From: Bradyrhizobium quebecense
GTDB lineage: Bacteria > Pseudomonadota > Alphaproteobacteria > Rhizobiales > Xanthobacteraceae
DNA length: 64,000 nucleotides
Direction: 5' to 3'
NCBI RefSeq assembly: GCF_013373795.3
Contig: NZ_CP088022.1
Coordinates: forward strand, 6,572,001-6,636,000
Positions 26,285 to 35,583 of the stretch are shown in pieces. The notes under the pieces were generated by a model. That model was given only the letters and a program-made list of their open reading frames with translations. It was not told the DNA's origin and made no database searches. A program made the translations under genes and the position numbers. Within the stretch, counting starts at the first letter, position 1; every line of letters starts with the position of its first letter.

Positions 26285-27727
26285 TCATGCGCTCGCGCGG
26301 CGCATCCATGACAGAAATGCGGCTGAAATAATGATCGACAGCCCGAACAATGCGCATGCCGCAAACAGCGCCAGATGTGCTGATTTCGCGCTCTCCACGG
26401 CGAAGAACACCGCGCCGATCGCGGCGACGCCGGCCGCGTTACCGATCTGCGTGGTCGTGCCGTACATGCCGGAGCCGGCGCCTGCACTCGCAGGCTTCAC
26501 GCTCGACAGCACCGCATTCGACAGCGGCGCCATCACCAGGCCCTGACCATAGCCGAAGATGACAAGCACCAGCGCGAGCAACAGCGCCGATGGTGATGCG
26601 ATCGCCTGGACCGTCGCGACCAGCACACCGAGGCCAACGATCTGCAGCGCGCAGCCCTCGATCAGCACCAGCGTGCCGCGGTGCCTGGCGCGCATGCCGC
26701 TGTGGCGCGAGGCAATCACGAAGGTCAGCGCCAGCGGCACGAACACCAGCCCCGCCTGCAACGGCGGGATCTGCAAGCCCTGCTGCATGAACATGGTCAT
26801 GACCAGGTAGAAGGACAGGTTCGCAAAGAAGAAGAAAAACACCGCGACCAGGCCGCGCATGAAGGCGCGATCCGACAGCAGCGACAGGTCGATCAGGGGC
26901 ATGCCGCCACGGCGCGCGACGCTGTGTTCGAGACGCACGAAGGCCGCGATGATCGCAACACCAGCGGCCATCGCCAGCCACACCCACGCCGTCCAGTTGA
27001 GATCGTGACCGAACAGCAGCGGCCCGATCAGGCACAGCAAGCCCGCAAACAGCACGACCGCGCCCGGGATATCGAGCCGCGTGCCGGCGCGGCGCGGCAC
27101 CGTCGGCATGATCTTCAGCGCGGCTGCGATGATGATGACGCCGAACGGCACGTTGACGAAGAACACCGCGCGCCATCCGAGGCCGGCGAGATCGAGCGTC
27201 ACCAGCACGCCGCCGAGCAGGAAGCCGGCCGCGCCGGCCAGCCCCAGCACGATGCCGTAGATGCCGAACGCCCGTGCACGGGCGGCATCGGAGAACAGCA
27301 GATGCAGCGTCGCCAGCACCTGCGGCACCATCAGCGCCGCCGTCGCGCCCTGTGCCAGCCGTGCGACGATCAGCTCGGGTCCGGATTGCGCGAGACCGCA
27401 CCACAGCGAGGTCACCGAGAAGCCCGCGACGCCGGCGATGAACACGTTCCTGGTGCCATGGATATCGCCGAGCCGGCCGCCGGTGACCACCAGAGTGGCA
27501 TAGGCGATCAGGTAGATCGCGATCACGGCCTCGATCTGGGCGGGCGTCGCGTGCAGCTCCGCCGCGATCGTCGGGATCGCGACGTTGACGATGAAGGCAT
27601 CGACGCCGAACATGAACTGCGCGGCGACGACGATCGCAAGCACCCACCAGCGGCGGGAGGTCTCCGCGCGCGTCGATACGATCTGGTGCATGCCCTGTCC
27701 TGCCCGAAATGACGTTGCGGCCGACAT
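26285..27727 (-). CDS. MFS exporter, DHA2 (EmrB/QacA) type
   Basis: A 480-residue transporter with fourteen hydrophobic segments, the layout of the DHA2 drug:proton antiporters. Motif A appears as GGRLGDIHGTRN after helix 2, and motif C-like GLAGAAGFLLGGVL in helix 5. It should export toxic compounds in exchange for protons. The partner fusion protein gene (EmrA type) is absent. ATG 27727 is used; a Met at residue 13 is possible. It stands alone and diverges from the monooxygenase gene. Confidence 0.88.
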   Translation of the reverse strand: MSAATSFRAGQGMHQIVSTRAETSRRWWVLAIVVAAQFMFGVDAFIVNVAIPTIAAELHATPAQIEAVIAIYLIAYATLVVTGGRLGDIHGTRNVFIAGVAGFSVTSLWCGLAQSGPELIVARLAQGATAALMVPQVLATLHLLFSDAARARAFGIYGIVLGLAGAAGFLLGGVLVTLDLAGLGWRAVFFVNVPFGVIIIAAALKIMPTVPRRAGTRLDIPGAVVLFAGLLCLIGPLLFGHDLNWTAWVWLAMAAGVAIIAAFVRLEHSVARRGGMPLIDLSLLSDRAFMRGLVAVFFFFFANLSFYLVMTMFMQQGLQIPPLQAGLVFVPLALTFVIASRHSGMRARHRGTLVLIEGCALQIVGLGVLVATVQAIASPSALLLALVLVIFGYGQGLVMAPLSNAVLSSVKPASAGAGSGMYGTTTQIGNAAGVAAIGAVFFAVESAKSAHLALFAACALFGLSIIISAAFLSWMRRASA

Positions 27728-27960
27728 CAGCAGATTCCGGTCATCGCTTCGATTACCCGCGAGGTAGGTAGAGGATCACAGACGCTCGACCCGGCTCCAA
27801 TTTGCGTTGACGCGCTGGGAAACATTCCGGAGGGCGGCAATCGCCGCCGATTTGCGCAACAACCATGCGGGCGCCGCAGCCCCGGAGCATTGCCTTGCCT
27901 CGGGCCACCCCGTAGGTTGGCGGAAAGCCCCCGACAACAATAAGCCGGAGAGAACGACCC

Positions 27961-29202
27961 ATGGCGCGCCTCAAGTTCGGAGCCTTCCTCGCCCCGCATC
28001 ACCCGATCGGCGAGCATCCGATGCTGCAATTCCGCCGCGACCTCGATTTCGTCGAACAGCTCGACGCGCTCGGTTATGACGAATTCTGGTGCGGCGAGCA
28101 CCATTCCTCGGGCTGGGAGACGATCGCCTCGCCGGAAATGTTCCTGGCCGCCGCCGGCGAGCGCACCAAGCGCATCAAGCTCGGCACCGGCGTGATCTCG
28201 CTGCCCTATCACCATCCCTTCAACGTCGCGCAGCGCATGGTGCAGCTCGACCACATGACCGGCGGCCGTGCCATCTTCGGCTCCGGCCCGGGCGCGCTCG
28301 CCTCCGACGCGCATACGCTCGGCATCGACCCGATGACCCAACGCGACCGCCAGGACGAGGCGATCGCGGTGATCCGCCGCCTGTTCAACGGCGAGCGCGT
28401 CACCGCGAAGACCGACTGGTTCGAGATGCACGACGCCGCGCTGCAGATCCTGCCGCTGCAGGAGGACATGCCGTTCGTGGTGGCCTCGCAGATCTCGCCG
28501 TCCGGCATGACGCTCGCGGGCAAATACGGCATCGGCATCATTTCGCTGGGCTCGATGTCGACCCAGGGCCTGATGGCACTGCCGCAGCAGTGGCAATTCG
28601 CCGAGGACGCCGCCAAGAAGGCCGGCACCACGGTGAGCCGTTCCAACTGGCGCGTGCTGCTGTCCTGGCACATCGCCGAGACGCGCGAGCAGGCGCGGCG
28701 CGAGGCCGGCGCCGGGCTGCTGCGCTGGCACAACGAATATAACGTCGGCACCTTGATGCGGCCGGGCCTGACCGCGTTCGCCTCGCCGGACGAAGCCGTC
28801 GACAAGACCGCCTTCGTCGAAGGTGCTGCCTCCACCATCGGCACGCCGGATGATCTGATCAAAATGATCAAGAACCTGGTCGACGTCTCCGGCGGCGTCG
28901 GATCGATCATCGGCTTCGCCCATGACTGGGCCAATCCAGAAAACACCCGCCGCAGCTGGGACATGGTCGCGCGCTACGTCGTGCCCGAGATCAACGGCTA
29001 TATCGACGGCCTGCGCAAGTCGCGCCAGTTCGTGATCGACAACCGCGCCGTGTTCGAACGCGCCGGCCAGGCTGTCATGGCCAAGATCATGCAGAACGAC
29101 AAGGCCGCCGCCGCGCTTCAGCATACCGGCACCGGCCGCGTCGCGATCCCGGCCGTGAATGCGCCCGACCTCGCGAAGGAAGCGGCGAAGCAGAAGGTGT
29201 GA
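27961..29202 (+). CDS. LLM-class flavin-dependent monooxygenase (limonene-type)
   Basis: A 413-residue luciferase-like (PF00296) enzyme. It starts RLKFGAFLAPHHPIGEHPM and has the barrel motifs YDEFWCGEHHSSGWET, KLGTGVISLPYHHPFNVAQRM and LDHMTGGRAIFGSGPGAL. It uses FMNH2 or FADH2 from a separate reductase to oxygenate an organic substrate. The overall sequence recalls limonene 1,2-monooxygenase, but no terpene genes are near, so the substrate is open. GAGAG precedes ATG 27961. A run of repeats follows its stop. Confidence 0.85.
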   Translation: MARLKFGAFLAPHHPIGEHPMLQFRRDLDFVEQLDALGYDEFWCGEHHSSGWETIASPEMFLAAAGERTKRIKLGTGVISLPYHHPFNVAQRMVQLDHMTGGRAIFGSGPGALASDAHTLGIDPMTQRDRQDEAIAVIRRLFNGERVTAKTDWFEMHDAALQILPLQEDMPFVVASQISPSGMTLAGKYGIGIISLGSMSTQGLMALPQQWQFAEDAAKKAGTTVSRSNWRVLLSWHIAETREQARREAGAGLLRWHNEYNVGTLMRPGLTAFASPDEAVDKTAFVEGAASTIGTPDDLIKMIKNLVDVSGGVGSIIGFAHDWANPENTRRSWDMVARYVVPEINGYIDGLRKSRQFVIDNRAVFERAGQAVMAKIMQNDKAAAALQHTGTGRVAIPAVNAPDLAKEAAKQKV

Positions 29203-29260
29203 TTTGCTACCCTCGCCCCGAGGGGCGAAGGTAACGCACGTCGCGCTACACCCACACCCT

Positions 29261-29380
29261 CGTCCTGGCGAAAGCCAGGACCCATATCCACTGCACTCGG
29301 TGATGAACGGGATCGCGGCCCCAGCATCGCGCAACAATTGAGATTTGGGGTAATGGGTCCTGGCCTTCGCCAGGACGACG
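29261..29380. repeat. Palindromic intergenic repeat, family F
   Basis: CGTCCTGGCGAAAGCCAGGA at the left is matched by the inverted TCCTGGCCTTCGCCAGGACG at the right (29358-29377), so each arm also folds on itself. The spacer of about 65 bases is not coding. Confidence 0.75.
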
Positions 29381-29477
29381 TCGAATTTGTTGCGCGGCCG
29401 GTGAGTCATACTTCCGCGTTCTCGCGACATGATCTGTCCGAGCTTTGCATTTCGTTCCGCCCTCTCATGAATAGAGG

Positions 29478-29586
29478 GCGCAGGGAAAGCCGGGTGCCGA
29501 TCGCACCCATGGGCCCCGTGCAAAAGGTAGAAAGCACGGGGGTAGGACCACAGGTGTAACCGGAAACACTCCGGCTTTCCCTGCGC
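29478..29586. repeat. Branched palindromic element (possible structured RNA)
   Basis: A perfect 16-bp outer stem, GCGCAGGGAAAGCCGG (29478-29493) with its complement (29571-29586), encloses three hairpins: GGGTGC-CGATC-GCACCC, CCCCGTGC-12 nt-GCACGGGG (29514-29541) and GTGT-AACCGGAA-ACAC. This makes a four-way-junction fold of 109 nt. No matching second copy is in this window, but I recall very similar sequence scattered through Bradyrhizobium genomes, so I class it as a repeat. Transcription is not shown. Confidence 0.65.
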
Positions 29587-29951
29587 GATGGGTTACGGCT
29601 TACTTCGTGCTCTCCCCGGCGAGACTGGGCTTGTTTGTCACCGTCTTCACAACGCGCATCGCGCAATGCGAAAAGACACCTGCCACTAGGGCGTCAGGAC
29701 CACACGACTTCACCGTCCGCTTCAGTCACACTCGTCAGCCGTGACATCCGCGTCCACCGCATCCCACACCGCGTTCGTGACGATCGCGATCCGCCCCTCG
29801 ATCGGGTGAGACAGACATATTGAACATCTGAGTTGGGTGAAACGCGAAACGAAAATTTGCCCGTCGGGTTAATTTGTCGCAGCCTCGTGCTCCGACGACG
29901 ATGGCTTATGTCGCCTTGTGGGCCCGAAGCGGCCGCCAACAGGTCCGTGCT
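29587..29951. other. Intergenic remainder, no gene seen
   Basis: About 365 bases after the branched element. Short minus-strand frames are open but are broken by stops and have unlikely composition (many Arg and Ser). The text resembles the rest of a dispersed rhizobial element rather than a gene. I see no tRNA, terminator or promoter I could defend. Confidence 0.4.
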
Positions 29952-30155
29952 TTATACCATCAGATCGGGATGATCTTTATAGATACTCTCCAGAAGCATA
30001 GTGTCTACCCGAGCGATGATATCGCCGATCGATGTCCTCAATCTCAGAAGCTCATCTGTTGGAGAGCCTTCTTTGGCGAGCGTGAGCGCCAAGGACAACT
30101 CCTCAATGACGCGCTCTGCGTGCTGCTTAAATCTTGCGGCTGATTTCGCGTCCAT
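29952..30155 (-). CDS. Small hypothetical helical protein, 67 residues
   Basis: The protein begins MDAKSAARFKQHAERVIEEL and ends DHPDLMV. It is almost wholly helical with heptad-like spacing of Leu and Ile, and has natural composition. I recall a family of similar 65-70-residue rhizobial proteins ending in a Y-x-x-(H/Y)P-(D/E)L motif; none has a known role. The start is ATG 30155; the ribosome site is weak. It lies 193 bases from the cyclase gene on the same strand. Confidence 0.65.
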   Translation of the reverse strand: MDAKSAARFKQHAERVIEELSLALTLAKEGSPTDELLRLRTSIGDIIARVDTMLLESIYKDHPDLMV

Positions 30156-30348
30156 GAGGCGATCTCATTTTCTCGCGGGAACACTTTGCCGAAGCCAATC
30201 TGCTTCGGGAATTTGGCGCTTCTTCGACCTGCCTCCGTTTGCCCGAAGCAGACATGCACTCATATCGAAACTCGACGTGAACACACGCCCCATCACAAGC
30301 CGCATCGAGACAACGCCTCCCCCCTCCGCTTGCGAGATAGATGAACAG

Positions 30349-31368
30349 TTACGCCACCGCCCCGATCCCCACCACATCGATGCCATCCACACGGCCACGG
30401 ATCGGAAGCTGGCCGAGATCGCTGACCGGAAATGGCGGCGGCGCGGCGAAGCGCGCCATTGCCGCGCGCGAGGCGAGGAAGCCGCCGTCGACCTTGCGGC
30501 TCAGCTCCTCCAGCCGCGCCGCGGTGTTCATGACGTCGCCGTTGAACACGATGGCCGGCTTGATGTCGCCGATCTCGCCAACGATCACCGGCCCGAAATG
30601 CAGGCTGCCCCGGATCTGCGGCGCCGCGCCGAACTCGCGCTCGAATTGCGACGCCGCCTTCCGCAGCGCTGCGCGCATCGCCACGAAGCACCGCAGCGGC
30701 CGGCAGTCAATCGCCCCATGGTGTTCCGGCCAGGTCACAATGATTTCGTCGCCGACATAGTTCAGCACCTCGCCGCGATAATCCACGACAGATTCCGTGA
30801 GCAGACGAAAGGTACGATCGAGAAAGCGGTGAATGCCGATGCCGCCGAGCCGTTCGGCAAGCCCGGTCGACCCTGCGATATCGACGAACAGCACGAAGCG
30901 GTTCTCCTCGACCGGGGAGTGATAGCGGCCGGAGACGAAGTTCATGAAGACGCGCGGGCCGATCAGGTTGGCGATGCTGAAACCCAGGTTCAGCAGCACC
31001 GAGACCGCGGCGGAATAGGCGATGCTGACACCGAAATCCGCGATCGAGGTTTGCAGTGGAAACCCGGCAACCCGTTCGCCGACCTGGAGCAATTGTATGA
31101 CGATGATGATGACAGCGTAGATCGTGCTGCGCACAGCGAGAAGCCCGACGAAGGACAGGCGATTGAGCCGTTCCATCATCGGGCCCTGAAGGATGAAGAG
31201 TTCGACCCCTCCGATCGCCACACAGGTGACGAAGGCATAAGCGAATCCCGCAACCAGCGGCCCAAGCGTATGACGGCCTTGCACGAGATTGATTCCGATG
31301 CTCGCCACCACGCCCGCGACAATGACGGCGACCAGATAGCGCAGCCGGCGTTCAAGCTTCGCGTTCAT
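30349..31368 (-). CDS. Membrane class III nucleotide cyclase
   Basis: A 339-residue protein with five or six N-terminal transmembrane helices (to about 165) and a C-terminal cyclase homology domain. Metal-binding Asp residues are in FVDIAGST and YVGDEIIVTW, and the transition-state Asn and Arg are in MNTAARLEEL. The position that normally carries the adenine-selecting Lys reads Asn (GEVLNYVGDE), so substrate preference is uncertain although cAMP synthesis is the default guess. The stop is 21 bases before the SDR gene stop region, and the same-strand SDR lies upstream. Confidence 0.87.
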   Translation of the reverse strand: MNAKLERRLRYLVAVIVAGVVASIGINLVQGRHTLGPLVAGFAYAFVTCVAIGGVELFILQGPMMERLNRLSFVGLLAVRSTIYAVIIIVIQLLQVGERVAGFPLQTSIADFGVSIAYSAAVSVLLNLGFSIANLIGPRVFMNFVSGRYHSPVEENRFVLFVDIAGSTGLAERLGGIGIHRFLDRTFRLLTESVVDYRGEVLNYVGDEIIVTWPEHHGAIDCRPLRCFVAMRAALRKAASQFEREFGAAPQIRGSLHFGPVIVGEIGDIKPAIVFNGDVMNTAARLEELSRKVDGGFLASRAAMARFAAPPPFPVSDLGQLPIRGRVDGIDVVGIGAVA

Positions 31369-31389
31369 GCTCCCGCCCCGGTGACAGCG

Positions 31390-32232
31390 TCACCCCGCCC
31401 CCTGATCGAACGCCTTGCGCAGCGCGACGTAGCCCGCCTGCTGCTGGCTCCAGTTGCGGCCGCCGGTCATGGCGCCGTCGACGACGAGGTCGTGGCCGTT
31501 GATGAAGCTCGATTCGTCGCTCGCCAGAAACACCGCGGCATGCGCGATGTCGTCGGGCAGGCCCGCGCGCGGGATCGGCTGCGCCGCCTTGTAGACATCG
31601 CGCATCACGGCCGAAGTCTTCTCGGCGGCTTCGGTCGGCAACCCCAGCGCCTTGCCGAAAATGCCGGTGGCGATCGCGCCGGGCGAGATCGAGTTGACGC
31701 GGATGCCGGACTCGCCGAGCTCCATCGCCACGCATTTGGTGAAATGAATCACCGCGGCCTTCGCGGCGCCGTAGACCATCGACGACGAGAAGCCGGCGAG
31801 CCGGCCGGCGATGCTGCCATTGTTGATGATGCTGCCGGAACCCTGTTGGCGCATGATGGGCGCAACATGCTTCATGCCGAGCATGACGCTGCGTACCAGG
31901 GTTGCCATCGCAGCGTCGAACCGCTCGACGTCGAGGCCCTCGATGCCCCCGGTCTGCGCCGGGCCGCCGGCATTGTTGAACAGGCAGTCGATCCGGCCGA
32001 ACTTCTCCACCGCAAGCGCGATCAGCGCCTGCATCTGCTGCTCGACCGTGACGTCGGTCTGGCGAAAGATGCAGTTGCCGGCGAGCCGGCGGGCCAGTGC
32101 CTCGCCCTCCGCCGCGCGGCGTCCGGCGATCACGATCCTCGCGCCCTCCGCGACAAAGATCTCGGCCGTGCGTAACCCGATGCCGCTGGTCGCCCCAGTG
32201 ATCACCGCGACCTTGCCGTCCAGCCGTCCCAT
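31390..32232 (-). CDS. SDR family NAD(P)-dependent oxidoreductase
   Basis: A 280-residue short-chain dehydrogenase. The cofactor loop TGATSGIG, the NNAG motif, catalytic Ser in NNGSIAG and the YGAAK pair are all present, followed by the usual ISPGAIATG. The NADP-versus-NAD choice is not clear from the Arg-Arg after strand 2 (IAGRRAAEG), which leans to NADP. ATG 32232 has GGGGGA just upstream; the frame runs much further upstream but that part is the shadow of the divergent kinase region. The substrate is unknown. Confidence 0.88.
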   Translation of the reverse strand: MGRLDGKVAVITGATSGIGLRTAEIFVAEGARIVIAGRRAAEGEALARRLAGNCIFRQTDVTVEQQMQALIALAVEKFGRIDCLFNNAGGPAQTGGIEGLDVERFDAAMATLVRSVMLGMKHVAPIMRQQGSGSIINNGSIAGRLAGFSSSMVYGAAKAAVIHFTKCVAMELGESGIRVNSISPGAIATGIFGKALGLPTEAAEKTSAVMRDVYKAAQPIPRAGLPDDIAHAAVFLASDESSFINGHDLVVDGAMTGGRNWSQQQAGYVALRKAFDQGAG

Positions 32233-32410
32233 GCCGATCCCCCAACTTACGTATGATGTTGCGGATATTCCCCAGCCGCTCCTGACAACGCAAGCGCAGG
32301 TGCGGTTAACGGCCGGCGAGGTCCGCCTGTGGCCAGAAGGCCACAACTGCGGTTTTTCGGTCGCAGCGGCCTTATTTTGGATCGCCTGTTCACGTGAACT
32401 GGAACGACCG

Positions 32411-33373
32411 ATGGTGAAGTGGATCGACGATTTCAGGGCGAGTTGGCGGGGCGATGCGCCGCCATCGCTGCTGCTTGCGGTCAGCTTCGCCGTGCTCTGT
32501 CTCGTTTTGGCCACGGCCGCCCGGTTCGGGCTGGCCCAGATCAGACCGGACGTGTTCTTCACGCCCTATTTCCCGGCGGTGTTCTTCGCGACCGCCCTTG
32601 GCGGCTTCCGGATCGGGATCGCAACCGCGCTGGCCAGCGGCCTGCTCGGCGTCGTGCTCAATTTCAGCAGCGCGCACGCCGACCCGGCGCGCTTTGCACT
32701 GCTGATGATCTTCTGGGTGGTGTGCGGCATCGCGATCTGGGGGGTGGAGCACTACCGTTCCCTGGTCGCGCAGCAGCGCGAGGTTTCCAAGCGGCTGATC
32801 GAGGAGGAGCAGTACCGCAAGATCGTGGTCGATGAATTACAGCACCGGCTGAAGAACAAGTCCTCGACCATTCATGCGGTGCTGCATCAAGCGCTGCAGG
32901 ACCGGCCCGATGTCTGGCAGCGCATCGACCATCGTATCCGCGCGCTCGCGGCGACCGACGATCTGATCGCGCGGGTCGACGGCTATGGTTGCGATATCAA
33001 GGATTTGCTGCGCTCGGAGCTCGGGCCCTACGGCCACGTGCGGTTCAATCTCAATGGCGAGCAATTGTTCCTGCCCGCCAAGCTCGCCGTCTCGCTAGCG
33101 CTGATCTTCCATGAGCTCGCAACCAACGCCGGAAAATACGGCGCCTTCTCCTCGCCGCGCGGATTTCTGCAGGTGTCATGGACGGTGGACGATGGGCGTC
33201 TCAACGTGATCTGGGACGAAACCGAGGGACCGGTGGTCGAGGTCGTCGGCGAAGCCGGCTTCGGCACCAAACTCTTGAAGTCGGCGCTGCGGCCGTTCGA
33301 CGGCAAGACCGAGATCAGTTACCTGAAGACCGGTGTTCACTGCACCATGCAGTGCAATCTCCCCAGCTGTTGA
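32411..33373 (+). CDS. HWE/HisKA_2 sensor histidine kinase with membrane N-terminus
   Basis: A 320-residue kinase. Three to four hydrophobic helices (about 20-112) resemble the DUF4118 module. A coiled segment leads to the kinase: the phospho-acceptor His is in VDELQHRLKNKSSTIHAVLHQ, the HWE/HisKA_2 type. The ATP domain has HELATNAGKYGAFSSPRG and GEAGFGTKLL. Such kinases feed general-stress (PhyR) or receiver-only partners in alphaproteobacteria. No response regulator gene is adjacent; a GGDEF-EAL gene follows. ATG 32411 fits; the ribosome site is modest. Confidence 0.88.
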   Translation: MVKWIDDFRASWRGDAPPSLLLAVSFAVLCLVLATAARFGLAQIRPDVFFTPYFPAVFFATALGGFRIGIATALASGLLGVVLNFSSAHADPARFALLMIFWVVCGIAIWGVEHYRSLVAQQREVSKRLIEEEQYRKIVVDELQHRLKNKSSTIHAVLHQALQDRPDVWQRIDHRIRALAATDDLIARVDGYGCDIKDLLRSELGPYGHVRFNLNGEQLFLPAKLAVSLALIFHELATNAGKYGAFSSPRGFLQVSWTVDDGRLNVIWDETEGPVVEVVGEAGFGTKLLKSALRPFDGKTEISYLKTGVHCTMQCNLPSC

Positions 33374-33586
33374 TAAGTCTGCTTTTCGGCACACGCGCTT
33401 TGTTTGCGCGTGCCGATGCAACCGCGCGCGCCGCAATCGCTTTCACCGGCGGCCGATGCCGACATTGATACTCTGTTAATGACGATTGCCGCGACGGCTT
33501 GCGAAAGCAGCCCGGGTCTCTTTCTGTCACGGCCTTTCGTAAGTCCGCTTAACCAAAACTACAACGGACTTTGCCAAGGTCGGCAC

Positions 33587-35359
33587 ATGCATAGTTTCAC
33601 CAAAAACGATTTTCAGGCGGGCACGGCAGCGACCGGGCAGGACGACATTTCCAGCAATGAATTGCGCATCTTGCGCGATCTTCTCCAGCTGTTGCCGGCC
33701 GGCGTGACCGTCCAGGACGAGCAGGGCCAGTTCATCCTGGTGAACGAAGCGGCAGCGAGCCAGTTGCAGCTGGCCGCGGGCGCCAGCCAGCCATCGCCGG
33801 TCGACGAGCGCCACGCCGCCAATTTGGACCTGTTGCGCAGCGGCCGTCCGGTGGTGCTCGAGGAAGTCCTCGCCTGCGGCGCATCCAAATACGTGTTTCT
33901 CACCGCGCACCGGCCGGTCCAGATCGCCGGGCGCAATCTCCTGATTTCGACCTCGACCGACATCAGCGAGCAGAAGGCGTTCGAGGATCAGCTGTTCCGC
34001 TCGGCCTATTACGATGAACTGACCGGCCTGCCGACCCGGCGGGTGATCGAGCATCGCGTCAACGGCCTGATCCGCGACTCCGCGCAGAGCCATTTCGCGC
34101 TCGCCTTCCTCGACGTCGACAACTTCAAGCACATCAACGACTATTACGGCCACGCGATCGGCGATGCGCTGCTGGTCGAGCTGTCCAAGCGGCTCGGCCA
34201 CGCGCTGCGCGAGACCGATATCCTGTCGCGGATCTCCGGTGACGAGTTCCTGCTGCTGCTGAACCCGATCAGCGGCAACGACGAGGTCGCCGAATTCATC
34301 CACCTCATGCAGGAACGGCTGAAGGCGCCGTTCTTCATCGAGGACTCCGAGATCTTCGCCTCGACCTCGATCGGCGTCAGCCTCCACCCCATGCATGGCA
34401 GGAGCTACGAGGCGCTGCGCCAGAACGCCGACATCGCGATGTACCGCGTCAAGAACAACGGCAAGGGTGCGACCGCGTTCTTCGACAACAGCATGGAGCG
34501 CGAGGCGCTGGCGCGGATGAAGATCGAGCAGTCGCTGCGGCTGGCGATCCTGGAAAAGCGCTTCTGCTGCGCATTCCAGCCCAAGGTCGATATCCGCACC
34601 CAGGAGATCAAGGGCATCGAGGCGCTGGTGCGGCTGCGCGACGACGAGGGCGTGATCCAGGCGCCGGGCACCTTCATCAACCTCGCCGTGGAGCTCGGCC
34701 TGATCGACGAGCTGACGTTTCTGGTGCTGGCGGAGATCGTCAAGTCAATCGACCTGATCAACGACACGTTCGGCCCCACGGCGACGATCAGCATCAATAT
34801 CGCCGCCAAGCAGGCCTCCAACGTCGAGTTCATGCGCCGCTTCGCGCGCGCGATCGAGGAGACCGGCTTCCCGAAGCGATTCATGATCGAGGTGACAGAG
34901 GACGCGTTCGTGACCCGGTCGCATTTCCAGGATCAGATCCTGCCGATCCTCCGCGGCATCGGCGTCGGCATCTCGATCGACGATTTCGGGATCGGCTACT
35001 CGTCGCTGTCGGCGCTCGCCGACATCACCGCCGACGAGATCAAGATCGATCGCTCCTTCATCACCGACATCCATCAGCGGCCGCGCAGCCAGGGCATCCT
35101 GCGCGCGATCGAATCGCTGAGCGAGGCGCTCGGCATGACCGTGATCGCCGAGGGCATCGAATCCTACGAGGAGCTCACCTATCTGCAGGCGGCGACCAAG
35201 ATCCGCTACGCCCAGGGCTATTACTTCGCCAAGCCGATCTTCCTCGAGGACCTGAAGCCCGCGACGCCGGTGGCCAGCGAGACGCGCGCCAGCATGGCGG
35301 CGCGCCCGGCCCAGGAAGGCCGCCAGAGCTACTCGCGCGCCAGCGGCTTTCGGCGATAA
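33587..35359 (+). CDS. PAS-GGDEF-EAL cyclic-di-GMP protein
   Basis: A 590-residue cytoplasmic protein. A PAS domain (about 25-140) senses an unknown cue. The GGDEF domain reads SGDEF at its active site (RISGDEFLLLL), a common tolerated variant. The EAL domain begins with an intact EAL in KGIEALVRLRD and keeps IDDFGIGYSSLSAL and the ADEIKIDRSFI metal region. It may make, break or both make and break c-di-GMP. ATG 33587 is preferred, with AAGG upstream; the open extension to 33404 has unlikely composition. It may be cotranscribed with the HWE kinase 214 bases before. Confidence 0.88.
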   Translation: MHSFTKNDFQAGTAATGQDDISSNELRILRDLLQLLPAGVTVQDEQGQFILVNEAAASQLQLAAGASQPSPVDERHAANLDLLRSGRPVVLEEVLACGASKYVFLTAHRPVQIAGRNLLISTSTDISEQKAFEDQLFRSAYYDELTGLPTRRVIEHRVNGLIRDSAQSHFALAFLDVDNFKHINDYYGHAIGDALLVELSKRLGHALRETDILSRISGDEFLLLLNPISGNDEVAEFIHLMQERLKAPFFIEDSEIFASTSIGVSLHPMHGRSYEALRQNADIAMYRVKNNGKGATAFFDNSMEREALARMKIEQSLRLAILEKRFCCAFQPKVDIRTQEIKGIEALVRLRDDEGVIQAPGTFINLAVELGLIDELTFLVLAEIVKSIDLINDTFGPTATISINIAAKQASNVEFMRRFARAIEETGFPKRFMIEVTEDAFVTRSHFQDQILPILRGIGVGISIDDFGIGYSSLSALADITADEIKIDRSFITDIHQRPRSQGILRAIESLSEALGMTVIAEGIESYEELTYLQAATKIRYAQGYYFAKPIFLEDLKPATPVASETRASMAARPAQEGRQSYSRASGFRR

Positions 35360-35398
35360 AAGACCGCTTCGTTTCGAACAAGCAGACGCTGCTTGCCA

Positions 35399-35545
35399 CC
35401 TCGCCCCGCTCGCGGGGAGAGGTCGGATCGCATCGTCAGATGCGATCCGGGTGAGGGGGAGTCACCGCGAATCCATCTGCCACCGAATCTGTGGAGGGAA
35501 CCCCTCACCCCACCCCTCTCCCCGCAAGAGCGGGGCGAGGGAGCG
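35399..35545. repeat. Palindromic intergenic repeat, family D, copy 2
   Basis: Same three-part plan as 6623-6747, in another arrangement. Outer arms are CCCCGCTCGCGGGGAGAGG and CCTCTCCCCGCAAGAGCGGG, with an inner hairpin GGATCGCAT-CGTCAG-ATGCGATCC. It lies between the convergent c-di-GMP gene and the CMD-like gene. Confidence 0.7.
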
Positions 35546-35583
35546 CGGTCCCGGCGCGTCTAAGGTTCGACAAACTTACAGCC

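Noticed and set aside
29406-29666. Minus-strand frame across the branched palindromic element
   Set aside because: It follows the repeat, with Arg/Ser-rich text and no start signal; more likely part of the dispersed element.
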